From NCBI GenBank assembly GCA_028023455.1, contig JAQFVV010000063.1, positions 3,777,081-3,841,080 of the forward strand: DNA of 64,000 bases. Reading direction: 5' to 3'. Positions 47,776 through 60,272 of this stretch are shown in pieces (the first letter of the stretch is position 1; each line of letters begins with the position of its first letter). The notes below the pieces were generated by a model, which did not search any database, was not told the origin of the DNA, and worked only from the letters and a program-made list of their open reading frames with translations. The position numbers and the translations under genes are program-made. This DNA comes from Epiperipatus broadwayi. Lineage: Eukaryota; Onychophora; Udeonychophora; Euonychophora; Peripatidae.

Positions 47776-47786
47776 AAAAAGTAGAT
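47776..47786. repeat. SINE target duplication, left copy (AAAAAGTAGAT)
   Basis: The 11-bp sequence occurs again at 47880-47890, directly after the SINE poly(A), as expected for LINE-style target-primed insertion. Confidence 0.8.
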
Positions 47787-47879
47787 CATCAAACGTTGGT
47801 GGCCTAGTGGTTAGCATAGCTGCCTTACAAACAGCCCACCCAGGTTCGCTTCCCAACGCATTTGACATATGAGTGAAAA
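47787..47879 (+). repeat. short tRNA-derived SINE, second type
   Basis: An A-box-like TGGCCTAGTGGTTAGCATAG and a B-box-like GGTTCGCTTCC lie ~35 bp apart within about 65 bp, followed by TTTGACATATGAGTG and poly(A). The 5' CGTTGG can pair with CCAACG after the B box, but the T stem is then too short, so it is tRNA-like only. It is a different family from the 36957 SINE although it has the same minimal design, and it sits inside the LINE fossil between an 11-bp target duplication. Confidence 0.8.
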
Positions 47880-49090
47880 AAAAAGTAGATTAGCAGCAAC
47901 AAAAACTTTATACTTTCTTAATATTTCAGATTATAAAAGGTATTGCCCAAGGATCTCTTCTGGTTTTTTTTTTGCTTTTTTGCTATCTACATTGATTTAC
48001 TCATAAGGGACTTCACTGGTTATAATTCTAATAATTTGGTTCACACTTAGGAAGATAAGTAATGATCCATGCCTATGTCAATAACATGATAATTACCAGA
48101 GAAATTTCTAAGATATTTATTATTGAGAAATGTCAAAAAATTTTAAAAATATAATTGGATTATTTATATAAGGAGATAAATCTTCAGCATAGCAAATATT
48201 AACAGGTAGAAGTGCTCCATGAATGTTTTACCTTGTTCCAACTGAATTCTTTGGTATTCCAGTATGTACTTAAATGACCAAAACCTATTTAGTAATCAAC
48301 AAATTGATCATTAGTAAATTCTCAATTAAATTAAATTATTAACATTCAATCAAATTAAATTCCACTTAAAAATTAAAACAGTTAATTCTATTCTCAAAGG
48401 TCTTTCGGCATATTATGTACATTGGAGTAGTTTAACCAATAAGAAGGAATAGGGTTAAAACTTTTATCACACAATATTCTAAGAATGTCAACAAGAAATG
48501 ATCTTGGATTATCAATTTAAGTGTGAGCTATCTGCTATGCTAAAATTGGTAAAATTATCAGACTTGGTGAGATAGGGATTAGCTTACTTAGATCTAAGGG
48601 ATCATATGAACAAACATAGCACAACTCAGATGTTATACAAAGATCTATCAATATTGATTTATTCCAAAATTCATTCTAGTGCAAATTGGAAATCCATTCA
48701 TCCAAACTGTGTTAGAAAATATGTTATTGGACAAATCATTGATTCATGCAGGTATAAAATTTCTGGGTGATGTGTTCCCAACTACATCATTTCTCAATAA
48801 AACTCGTAGATAGTCTATTGACACTATTTGTAAATTATGTGGATTAAATGAAGAAACCTTTCTTCATATTGTGGATTGTCTCTTTTTCAATAACTCAGAT
48901 CAAATTTAATTTTCTCCAATAAGTCTTTGATGAATGACAAAAATACAATAATTTTTGAGACTTATATGGCTAATAGTGATGTAGACAATTTTTTCTAAAC
49001 AATTTTTTTTACTCTATTTAACCGTTGGAAGCACTATTATTATAGAGACTTAAAATGTCTACCAAAAAATAAAGATTTATAATATGGCCA

Positions 49091-50450
49091 CAGTCAGGGA
49101 AAATTCACAACTGCACCATCATCAATGAAGACCTGTTTTGTATGCAGTAATAAATTTTAAATCCTTGCATTGAGAGTTATACATGAAGAATAATAACTAG
49201 AAAAATGATATCAATGTTTTCTAAATATAACTTTGAAGTTTAATTTTAAATATTAAGCAGATTTTTTACTTGATATTTATAAATTATTATACATAGTAAA
49301 ATAAACTAATTTAAAGATATTTATTTTTTACTAAATAAAATGTTATTTTGATCTTAAGTATTTCTTTAACTTTTAACAATATTTTAAATCTCATATGAAT
49401 CTTAAGTTTGATATAATATTTTCAAGTAAGGATGAAGTTTGATATTGATTTAAAATAAGTAGTGTTATTATTTTTTTTTTAAATGTAATTTTGAATAATT
49501 TAGATTGTCTTCATCTTTGACAATTAGTATTGGTTTTGACTAGTTTTTTTTTTTTTTTAAATTAGACTTAAAAAAGGTACATTTAAATAACTTAAAAATA
49601 AAGTAGTAAATCTAAGTTATTGAAATAAATGTTTTTTGATGTAAAATTTATAATGAATTTATATATACAATTTTGCTCTTATAGATTTTTTGCTTTTTAC
49701 ATAGATATATTTTTACTTAGTTAGAAATAGATTGGAACATATTAACTAGATTATTAATTTTTTTGGAATATCTTAAATTTTTTTTATTTCTGACAAAAGT
49801 AAAAATAAAGTCGGACATCATATTATTAAAAGCATTTGTGTAAATGTTGTCTGCGTGAAAACAGTTTGAAAAAATCGAGTGGATATTTTGGCATGATTAT
49901 TAATACCTATATAACGTGAAGTAAAAATCATGTATAAAAATGACAAAAAATTCAAAATCGTTGTATAATGATGATGTGAGGTTAGATTACTGTAATAGGT
50001 CAGAAAAAATAATATACAACATTGTGGATTCGGATTAAGAAATGGAAGAAGAATGATTTGCAATTTTCTGTTGGGCAAATTAACATTGTAGTAATGATTA
50101 AGTAATATATGAAGCTGACAAAGCTAGACAATAATGATTAAAAAGAAAATATTTAGAAATAGATTAATCACAAGAAAACTAAATTTGATTTAGAATATAA
50201 TATAATAAATAGTTCAAATATTAAATAGTAATTTAAACAAAAAAATGCTGTGGGTTTTAGTAGAAAAAGTAAATGTTTTAAAAAACAGACTATATAAATT
50301 ATTTTTACAACAAATCATTAAGCTAATGGTGAATGAAATGTAAATAAGAATGGAAGTAGGTAATGCAATAATGTAGCAAGATAGTATGGAAGAGTTAGCT
50401 GTGAAGAGTAATGACAAAATTTTATGGATTGATGAGATTTCGGTTCATTT
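49091..50450. other. AT-rich spacer, no gene seen
   Basis: The opposite strands at 49818-50078 and 50214-50533 have T-rich open frames typical of chance. No motif. Confidence 0.5.
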
Positions 50451-50460
50451 TCTGAACAGA

Positions 50461-50482
50461 TTGTGTGTGTGTGTGTGTGTGT
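50461..50482. repeat. (TG)n microsatellite
   Basis: About eleven TG units followed by GAGAGAGGGAGA. Confidence 0.9.
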
Positions 50483-50489
50483 GGAGAGA

Positions 50490-52440
50490 GGGAGATTAAG
50501 AGAATTTATTGATGCTTGTAATACTTTTATCACTTGATAGAATGGCTATTAGATTTTTTTACAACAGTTATTCCTTGAAAGAAACTGATGAAAATAGTGA
50601 GGATTTCTTTCTGTTGCTTATTTTCTCATACAATTGAAGAATGTATTTGGATGATCAAATTTATGCATCAAATGAAGAAGCAAATCAATTTTATGAGAAA
50701 TGATGATGATAATTCATTTTAATGTTATCTCTCCTATAGATTTATGCATTCTCTCAATAGGATTTTTTTTGGAATGATTCTTGTATATTTCATATAAGAT
50801 GATATCTGCCTCAGATATTTTCAAACAGTGAGGATAATCTAACACTAAGGATAATCTAAGTGCATAATCTGGACTCATATAGTAATAATAACCAAACAAA
50901 TTTAATGAGTATTTTAACTAAAAAAATAATATAAAACCTCACATCTTATAGAATATATAATTAAATACAGATTGGTGCACTATCTTGAGGACCAGAGCTA
51001 TCAAGAAATGAATTTCAGCTCCTTCACAGATTTACTGTATAACAATGCTTAACTAAGACAACATATCAAAAAAAAAAGTAGGTACATGTTTTTGATTATG
51101 TTCTGTTCATTTATACTTTGAAAATTTCCAAAATGATTTTCAGAGCATTTCTACTCTCATAATACTCAAATTCAGACAAGCATTCATCTTCCTCTATTCA
51201 CTTTCATTAAACCATTCTATATCTCTTTCACATATGAAACCTATAAACTAAATTGATAACTAGTGCTGTAATTATCGAAAACAATGATTTAATTTTTAAT
51301 AACAAATTTATTCAATAAATTTAACAATAGGATAAAAATATTAACAATTGTAAACAATAACATTCATAAATTAAAGTAAAAATTGTAATTCTATAAAATT
51401 GGTAAAACCTTTTTTTCCTTTTAATATCTAAAAGGTTATTTTATATTTAATCATTAATATATTTTTTTACTAGATAATAATAATAGAGCTTAAAGAAGAT
51501 GCTGGTCAGATTTTTCATGATCAAAACACATAAATGCAAGGTCATGCATAATTATTTATAACTATACTAAAACAGTCTGTTTATAGATCGTTCACTGACA
51601 TTTTAATTTTATGTATTATTTTTTATCTACTTTTCTTATTCTATGTATGAATATCTTTGATTATGGATTGTACATGTTTTCTCATTTAGAAAGTTGCCAC
51701 ACATCTGTATGATTATATGCAGAGCAATGATCAACTAATGCATCCCTAATACGTGTTAAATAGATTAGAGGGATTTTATGTGTTTATTATATATAAAAAT
51801 GTTTAGAAATCTTTTTTTTTTTCAAAGACAGCAACAAAATTTCCCCAAAATATTTAACCCTGTGACGATTGAAAAAATTCTCATCTTTAAGATGACTAAA
51901 ATAAATAACCACTTATGGAGCATCTATATAAACACACACTGTTTTTATACATTTATGTCTTTCATAATATTATGATTAGAATTAATATTCAATTCCATTT
52001 ACTACTGAAGCATCATATTACTTATGTATTCAGATTTCAAAACATCATTTTTAAACAGATATATTCACATTTCAAATAATGAGATCATTTGCAGGTAAAA
52101 CAATATATTTGCAAGGATTTATGTAATATATACTTGAGATCATTTGCATATTAAAAACAAAAATTTAAACGGAATAGTGCTTCTTTAACATAATTTCTAA
52201 TAAATGTGCTGCTCTCTATGTGTTCATGCTTACATAGTTCTCTTTTATAGCATATATGTATATTTCATTTAAAATTCTAAATAAAATTATAGGTTTATAT
52301 ATTTCTGTTTATTATCTATTACACATTTTTCCTTTTTTTATTCTTAATAGAAGTAATAATTGATTTGAATCTCTCCTTTTTGAGAAAAGCTAACAAATTC
52401 AATGGGTTTTGAACGAATAACAAATTTTGATTTTTCTATA
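50490..52440. other. AT-rich spacer, no gene seen
   Basis: No domain or repeat recognised on either strand. Confidence 0.5.
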
Positions 52441-52443
52441 TGT

Positions 52444-52451
52444 ATATTTTT
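52444..52451. repeat. 8-bp target-site duplication, left copy (ATATTTTT)
   Basis: Identical to 53697-53704 at the other end of the element. Confidence 0.8.
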
Positions 52452-53696
52452 GGTAATACAGCATCTACTGAGCCACACCATCTGATGGTGCTTGTTGCTA
52501 GTGAAAAACGAATAGATATAATGTTACCGGGCTGTTTTTCAAATTTTGTTGATTTATGTTTTTAATTTTTGGATTTGTTTGATTTTTTACTTTTGTTGTT
52601 GTTGTTATTGTTTTTTTTGTAACCGGTTTGATGTATATTTCTTAAAAATCAAAAAATGGGGTTTTTTTTTTTTTTGGCTTTTAAAAATATTCCCGTCTTT
52701 TTTTTAAAAAAAAAAAAAAAAAATATTTCTTTTTGTCCAGTCTCTCTTTCTTTTTTTTTTTAAAGAAACAACTTTTTTTTTTATAACCAAGTCTTTTTTT
52801 ATTGTTTTTGAAGAAACTTTTTTTTGTTTGTTTTGTTTATCGAAAAACAAGGCTTTCTCGACAGACCTTTTTAAGACCTGTGGTCATATTCCTTATGGCA
52901 TTTTGACACCTTTCCAAGTCAGCTGTAATACGCTTCACTGTAAGTTGATCCCATCTTCAAGAATCAATTAGCCATACCGCTTGGGAAAAAGCAATGCCCA
53001 GGCAGCCCTAGAAGCCCGTCCCATGAGCAAATGGAACCCCTTCGTCACCAATTCACGATGGATATTCCATTTCAGATGTTTGACAATGCCTTAATTTTAT
53101 TAAACCACCACAAAAGACAGCTTTTTTTCTGGGTGTGTAAAATATTTTTTTGGGGGGTTGAAGGAAGGCCAGCACATCTGCTTCTGTAGCAGGTAAATCT
53201 CAAAACTACAATGTCAAATGGTCATCTGCTATTAGACTGTTTTGATCTTGAAAAAGTCTGAAAGTGCGCGACTTGATCATGAATTTTGCCGCATCATGAT
53301 TTACACTCCTCATTTAGTGAATCCTGATCCCTGACAATGAAAGTAGGGGCATTTGGACAATTCGTTACAATTTTTACCAACTCACATCAATTACAATACA
53401 TTGAAGCAAAAAAAAAAATCCATTCAATATACTTTTCGTCATTACAAGTACAGAAACCTTCATATCATATGCTGTACAATAGTCAAGAGTAATGTCTAGA
53501 GAGAGTGTCGTATACTCATTGCTAATAATGTTCAACATGCTAGAGATGTTGGGGTAAGGGTGCACTTCAACATCTTAGTGTTTGAACAGTTTACAGGCCA
53601 TAAGATCTATGAGCAGCCTTGTAAACAGCATATTTATGTGCTTTAGCATAGAAACAGCACCATTGAATGGTGTGGATCAATAGATGCTGTATTACC
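52452..53696. mobile_element. non-autonomous DNA transposon (8-bp TSD, GGT... ends), copy B
   Basis: A 1245-bp element with inverted ends: left GGTAATACAGCATCTACTGA, right end inverted GGTAATACAGCATCTATTGA, continuing to the block CACACCAT(C/T). It is flanked by a perfect 8-bp duplication. The left subterminal region (ATATAATGTTACCGGG at about 52519) matches copy C. The right subterminal block AACAGCATATTTATGTGC (53622 onward) matches copies A and C. The interior is T-rich at 52560-52850 with long homopolymers, then less AT-rich. The minus strand is open for 63 codons at 53565-53374 and nearby pieces could be a decayed gene, but no transposase motif is visible. Confidence 0.85.
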
Positions 53697-53704
53697 ATAT
53701 TTTT

Positions 53705-54460
53705 TCACAATTCACATTACATTATTAATCATAATGAAGTATTATTTAAAATAATTTGAAGCAAATATACATATGTATTCTATATTATTAATTTTTTTTG
53801 CCAATTGCTTATAATCTTTTTTTAATGATCAAGTTTTTTTAAGAGAATACACCATAATTATATGCACACATGAAGTGATTTTGGGATTTGGGCAATTAGT
53901 AGGGAGAATATCATGCTTTATGAATATACCTGGTATAAGGCAAATATGATGATTATTTTTTAGTGTATATATATATATAGTGTATCCTTTTGTTAAGCTA
54001 GATATGTTAAAGAAAGTCAATTTCTTAAAAAAAATTAAATTAAGGTAGTTGTAAGAGTTATGATTATAATTATCTTGATTTAAAGGGACTTGAAACTTTT
54101 TAAATAAGTCTGTAAGTAATCATAAAATATTTTAAAACCATTCTAACTAGCAAAATTAGAAAATAAGAGCAGAATAATTTAATATTTCATAAGCAGAATT
54201 GGTTAATATTAGCTATACGTGAAAAATCTATTTGATATTCTATTTAATAAGTGTTTTAAAATTAATAGTTTACTAAATCTATCTTTAAAATAAGTTAAAA
54301 CTATTTTATAATTATTTATTAAAGGTTTTCTGGTATACCAAATGTTTCAATTTTATTTATTGTTATACAAAATATCAAAATTACTATTCTAAATTTTATT
54401 ATTGTATGTAATATTTCATATGTATTATTTTTTAAATTAAATATTCATTTAATTTTATTT
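53705..54460. other. AT-rich spacer, no gene seen
   Basis: Short TATATA run (53967-53979). No coding signal. Confidence 0.5.
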
Positions 54461-54463
54461 TAG

Positions 54464-54574
54464 ACAGTAAGTTTCAAAAATTGCAACATTTATGTCTGGA
54501 AAAGCTTACCACATGACTGGCACTATGTGTGTAATGCTTGCATGAATTCAAAGAAAGTTTTAATTACTTTCTAA
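54464..54574 (+). CDS. possible 3'-terminal coding exon (unidentified)
   Basis: A pyrimidine-rich TTTAATTTTATTTTAG (ending 54463) looks like a splice acceptor. The following 36 codons are open to a TAA at 54572 and have unusually protein-like content for this window: NCNIYVWKSLPHDWHYVCN then AC, i.e. three Cys and three Trp/Tyr-rich blocks in a C-x(15)-C-x2-C arrangement that could bind zinc. The surrounding sequence is extremely AT-rich, so this patch stands out. There is no upstream exon or known domain match to support it, and it could equally be a fragment of a transposon. Confidence 0.2.
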   Translation, partial: TVSFKNCNIYVWKSLPHDWHYVCNACMNSKKVLITF

Positions 54575-56745
54575 AGTTATTGATAGAATGAGAACATTTG
54601 GACATTATAAAATAATTCTAAAATAATATTTTAAATTAGTTTTTAAAGATATTTTAAAACTAATAAATGTAGACCAAAATTAATACATTAAATTAAATAT
54701 TTTCTTATAATTTAATAAATTGGTAAAAAAGTAATAAATTGTATTATTTAAAAATATTTTGTTTGGTTGAATAGAGTTGTAAAATAAATTAATAAATTAA
54801 ACATTTTATTATATTTTTGTATTTAAAAGATGATTCATTATTTTATTTTCTATTTTAAAGCTACTTAATGTAGGTAATATATAAATTAGTTTATTTGTCT
54901 GCCTATTTTATCCAATCAAATCTCTTAGTAAATGCGGTATAAATACAGTGTGTGAAAATTAGGGCTGAACAATTATATTATAATTTATTTTTGTTTCAAC
55001 AATTACTTATTATTAAACAGTATAAAGTTATATTGCTATTGGCTTTTAATATACTGAAACCTAATAGTAAATTATTTAAAATTTTAAAATATTATTTCGT
55101 AAAGCCTAAAAGATAAAGAAAATTAATATTTAGTTCTTCAGTATGTGTGGATAAATTAATTTAAATTTCTTATTAGAAAACTGTCCAGAAGCTTGATTAA
55201 AATTCACAATTAACTTTTGGAGCAGAAACTTATAGTCAGGTATAATGGTGAATTAATGATCAAAAGCCGAAGAGTATATGAAAGCATATTCTTACCAAGG
55301 TTATGTAAGAATTTAAATATTTGTTTGCGTGGAGTAGTTCAAAGTTATAGACAGTTATTCTCTAGAAATATAATATTTATAATAACGATGTCTGAATTAA
55401 TAAATTTAATAATTTTAAAGAGACATTATAGTAACAATATACCTTTACAGAGACAAAAGTATAAATTGCTCTTAACTTATAAAAGACATTGGAGGTGAAG
55501 TATAATATATTGTTTTCTAGAATATTTATATCATTATTTTTGAATAATTGCAGTTTTAATAATATTATCTTTAAAACAAATATTGATTTGGACCTGTGAA
55601 GTAAGAAATTTTAAAGATAAATTATAGAAAAATATAATTGCTGAAAAATGCTATATAAAAGATGTGACAATATTTTAAATATAATGCCTGCAATTTAATT
55701 ACTTTATTTTTTTTTAAAGAAGAAAGAAATGCTTAATGGAAGAAAAAAATATTATTAAGAAATAACTTTTAATACTAAAACCTGAATTCATTTATTTGCT
55801 ATTTTATTGTGCTTTATTGGATTATAATGGAGAAATGATAATACAGCTGTTTTATTTGAAATCATGAGCTCAATAAATGTTGCCAAGAATGATGTATCTA
55901 TCACCAATGGAGTTGGATATGTACGTGCATGGAAGGAATGAATGACTTACCTTAATTTGATATTTTAAATATTATTGAACAAATTATATTCATCTTAAAG
56001 AAAAGTTGCAGAACCATAGACTGTGAACATCTTTTCATAACAAGATGGATAATATTTTTTATGATTTTTCAAGATTTAAAAGTCGGCATTTTTTTTATCA
56101 TTAATTTATGTACCGAGGTCCTGGAGAAAGTTGTGAGAGAAAAAAACTTTGAATAAGGACTGTTGCTTAGCAACTGCACAAATCGTTATACCTCTAACTT
56201 AGCAGGAGAATTTCAATGAAAGACTTATGAAAAGAGTAGAAATATGTAACTTTGAATTTTATTATTAGTTCTTATGTATTAATTCTAAAAAAAATATTAA
56301 CATTAAAATTAAGACTTGTTTTTATGTTTTATATTAGATAAGTTGAACTAGTAGACATTTTGATTACCGTAATCTTAATTTTAAAATAGATTAATAGTTT
56401 TAAAACTTTGGAAATATTTTTTTACATATGATATTTTATAATGAGCATTATATGAATGGAATTTATGATTTTTTATTGCTATCTATTGAAGAACAGAAGA
56501 TATCTAAATGTAGTTATAATAACTATTTAATCAGATAGGTAATTTTAATTATTTTTGATATATGATATAATTTTTCAAATTGCTTGGTATTGAAATATTT
56601 ATATTATGCTGAAGGAATGAGTGGATATAAGGATATGTGAATTAATAACACATACAAATTTTATTGAATAATATAAGCTATAAAATAAAAATATGCACAT
56701 ATTGTTGGTGGTAAAGTTTTGTTATGACTTTATTAATGTTTACAA
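54575..56745. other. AT-rich spacer with one unassigned open frame
   Basis: At 55217-55498 the plus strand is open for about 93 codons (no ATG at its start) with mixed, basic composition; no domain recognised and no upstream continuation. The rest is A/T-rich non-coding sequence. Confidence 0.4.
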
Positions 56746-56750
56746 TTTTT

Positions 56751-58164
56751 CGTTCTGTTCTAATAGATCATGTCAGCCGCTTGATGGCATTATTGCTATG
56801 CAAAAACACATCAATATAATGTTATCGGGTCCACCCCATTCTTTGTGAAAGAAGAATAAGCATATGGGTTAACGTAATTCATTTATTTCCTTAATAACAT
56901 TGACTGGAACAATTTTATGTAAACATACATTATTACAAATATTCTGTTATAGTAGAATTCTCTGTGTACACCAGCACTGGCAGCTCAAACCATTCTCCCC
57001 TACCCCCCTCCCCACAAACTTTACAAAGTCTACTAGCATTGCCTGATACATAACTGACTACATCATGGTGGTCAAAAAAGAAATGCTGATAATGCTTTAA
57101 TTACTAAACTATCTTATACTTTTTCGGGTCATTTTTGAAAAGGAAAAATAATTATTTATTTATTGATTGATTTATTACAATAGCTATCTTTGAAAGAATA
57201 TGTGTATGGATATTAATTGCACATCTATTAAGAACAGTTACTAATTTCCAACTCGATGGGTTTTTTTTGTTTATTTTAAAGATTAATAAATGTATTCTTT
57301 GAACAACTTTTATTTGGTCACTATAGAAGTATGAGAATTTTCGGTCATACATTTTTTTTTCAAAAGGCTTAACGTAATTCACTGATTTCCTTAATCAATT
57401 CCTATAATTTAGTCGAGAACAATTTTACACTAACAAAAATTGAAAAAGCTTTAACTACAAATGGCCCAAAATTTCATCTTAGTCCTGTAATATAGGGCAG
57501 ATGGTATGCCTTTTCACATCTGTAAGAATTAAAACTTTATCAATTGACCTACCTTATTGCAAAGATTCTATTAGAGTAGAATGAATTAATTCCCAGTGCA
57601 TGCTAGCTTCTGCGGATGGCAGTTGGCCTGATTTTGACCTGTCAGACAGTTTATTTGTCACTGACGTGTTCTCATGCAAATGTGACTTTTCACGTGAGTT
57701 GGCTGAAATCTTGCTTGGACGTACCCTTTTCGAAATTTTTGAATGTTCCACATTGAGTAGGGAAGCATGGCAATGGTTTGACAATTGTTAAAAGGTAATA
57801 GTAAGTCAGATGACTTGTAAACTAATTTCTTTGACATGCATATTTGAAGAGTTGTGGTAGGCTGAAGTCCATACACCCTCACATGATACTGTAATGAACA
57901 TTGAACTGTGAGCCTTGTGATAAAGTGCATAACATTAAAGCAGGCTGGCCACTGATCAAAAATGGCATCTTTTCTGTGCTTTATAACATAGAAATAACAC
58001 CATCAGTGCCGGCTGCTGCCTTTTTTAAACGGCCTCTTTCTGTGCTTTTGTGCCTAGATATATATATAGGCCTAGAAGGTGGCAGCCACATAAACTGCAT
58101 ATTTACGTGCTTTTGCATATAAATAGTGTCATAAAGCAGCTGACACAATCTATTAGAACAGTAT
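56751..58164. mobile_element. non-autonomous DNA transposon, copy C of the GGT-end family
   Basis: About 1.41 kb with inverted ends: left CTGTTCTAATAGATCATGTC with AGCCGCTT, right end inverted CTGTTCTAATAGATTGTGTC with AGCTGCTT. Further in, the left reads ATATAATGTTATCGGG as in copy B, and the right has GCATATTTACGTGCTTTTGC as in copies A and B. Three related subterminal blocks of ~55-60 bp lie in series at about 57960-58130 (each with a TTTCTGTGCTTT-like core). The outermost few bases and the target duplication are unclear, so this copy is older. An open stretch on both strands at 57554-57791 (76 codons on the minus strand) has normal amino-acid composition but no recognised domain. Confidence 0.75.
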
Positions 58165-59945
58165 ATTTTTTATATGTTTTGTGAAGTAAAACAATATTAC
58201 ATTTATTTTAAAATATATGAATATTAATAGTATACTTTTTATTAAAGTCATTTGTATTTGTGGCTGAGCTTAAGTGTTTGAAACCATTTCTTTAAATGTT
58301 CATAGTTTGATGAATGTAAAATGCTAGTTTTGTTTATTATTGGGAATAATCATTCAGTTTATTTTACGATGTGGATTGTTTAAATCTATATGGAATTTTT
58401 ATATGATAGTGAACAGGGGAGTAGGAAATGAAACCCTGGATGTGTATATGTAAGGGTATGTCAAGAAAATAGGAGGTTTAGCCTATATTATATCAAAGTA
58501 GATATTGTACAGATATAGTTAAGAAAGTCCTGTATTATTGTATTTTATTTCCATGGATAGTGTTGGTTATTTGTATTTTGATGCTCTATAAGTGCTAAAA
58601 AAGAGCCAAGACATTATTTTCTATGGGTATTAAACTAGGCTATACCTGATATTTCACACTGCTTTCCATGTGAATTAGTGAATTTATTGTTATACTATTG
58701 AGTCATTACTCTAGTTATTCCTTCATATCCTATACATTATATCACTATCTTAATTTCATTGGTTATGCATCATGGAGTTTAATATTCTGACAGTAGAAGA
58801 ATGAACAAACTTGGAATGATGAATTGTTTTAAAATTAGATGGCAAGATTGGTTTTAAATTAAATTGAAATGCAAATGATCTTGAATATTTAATGCTGGTT
58901 ATGCAAATGATAAAAGAATCATGACTATTCCAAATATTTTAATATTTTGATATTTTCGATTTTTTTCATAAAATCAATAATATTTTTAAGAAATGCATAT
59001 TTTACAAGAAACATGAGAATGAGGAATATGAATTGTAATTATGAATGCTTATTTATTTTATTTAATTTTACATTTTTATTTCAATATATAAACATATAAT
59101 AAAACTTGAGTGGTACCAAGAAAAGTATTTTAATACATGAATACACATTATTTCACTGATTTATATTTTATGAATATAAAACAAACACAGAATATATTTG
59201 ACCAAGTAAAATATTATATAAAAATATCTTATTTTTATATTTCATGATAATAAAGAAATAATATTATTTTATTTATTTGATTGATAATGAATCTATTTTA
59301 TTTATTTGATTGATAATGAATCTAATGTAATTTTGAGAAGTAAATATTTAAATTTTGGATCTGTATTGCTGATTAATAAGTCTGAGTGAAGGCTTATACA
59401 TTTGTGATTTTTCTGTTTTGGTAGTATGTAATCTAATTATTTTTATGTATAATTTTGTATATAATTTTTTAGATTTTAGTATTCTATTTGTTAGTTTTAG
59501 TTATATTTAACTGTAGATTTATTGTATAAATTTTGTTTGAGAACTTAAATAAATTTGTTAATGTTGTTTTATAAAAATCTTTGTCTGTGTTATTTATTGA
59601 TCTATTCACTGCCACAAGACCTGATCCACAGAATTTAAAATTGAACATATGATATATTTTGCACATAATAAATGAAAATGATTTATTTAAATGATAATTG
59701 TTATTCAGAATATAATAGTGGAATATCTCATTAATATAATATTATTTTCTAGTCATAATCAATTATTTAAATTGCTGCCATATAATTGAGTATATTTCTT
59801 ATTGCCACACTATTCAGATTATACCATACTTTGAGCATGCCACATGAGAAATAAAAGAAGTGGATTATTATTATATTTTATCTGATTATTACATAGTAAA
59901 TAGAGAATATCAAATTATTAATTAGATTAAGTGTAGGAATATTAT
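58165..59945. other. AT-rich spacer, no gene seen
   Basis: Contains a short direct duplication TTTATTTGATTGATAATGAA (59272 and 59298). No coding signal. Confidence 0.5.
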
Positions 59946-59946
59946 A

Positions 59947-59948
<2 letters not shown>

Positions 59949-60041
<93 letters not shown>
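59949..60041. repeat. (ATT)n microsatellite, ~31 units
   Basis: About 93 bp of uninterrupted ATT repeat, followed by ATGATGATGAGGATGAGG. The isoleucine-rich reading frame across it is an artefact. Confidence 0.97.
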
Positions 60042-60042
<1 letters not shown>

Positions 60043-60196
60043 GATGATGAGGATGAGGTGTAGTTTGTAATGATGCAAAATCCCTCATCATAATTAGCTA
60101 CAGGATTTTTCAATCAATTTACTGATTTCATTTTGTAGAACCTGAGATGATATATTTTTCAATAATAGAGATTATTACACTATACATGCTTAAACC

Positions 60197-60227
<31 letters not shown>

Positions 60228-60236
60228 GGTTAGATC

Positions 60237-60268
<32 letters not shown>
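60197..60268. repeat. two (TA)n microsatellites in direct duplication
   Basis: CTGCA(TA)13-14TGGTTAGAT is followed at once by another CTGCA(TA)13-14TG. The flanking CTGCA is shared, so the tract appears duplicated with its left flank. Confidence 0.9.
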
Positions 60269-60270
<2 letters not shown>

Positions 60271-60272
60271 AG

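Larger units (their letters stand above)
45120..49090 (+). pseudogene. decayed endonuclease-bearing LINE with nested insertions
   Basis: In order on the plus strand: a weak endonuclease start around 45270 (ANYDIK-type), MGDFNFHL at 45690-45713 (the GDFN catalytic motif of apurinic-type LINE endonucleases), and STFIDHIFL followed by LGHNMLE (45820-45920), which fit the closing IDHI and SDH motifs. Next, reverse-transcriptase palm remnants around 47680 (KNSFDSI) and 48075 (AYVNNMI, a degraded YADD box), and a C-terminal zinc-binding segment CKLCGLNEETFLHIVDC (about 48830-48880). The last is very close in form to that at 25198, so both LINEs probably belong to one clade. The hAT MITE at 46549 and the SINE at 47787 are inserted inside it. 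Confidence 0.7.

Noticed and set aside
55217-55498. 93-codon open frame as a gene
   Set aside because: No ATG start, no recognised domain and no supporting exon signals.
59878-60078. Polyisoleucine open frame
   Set aside because: It is the translation of the (ATT)n microsatellite.
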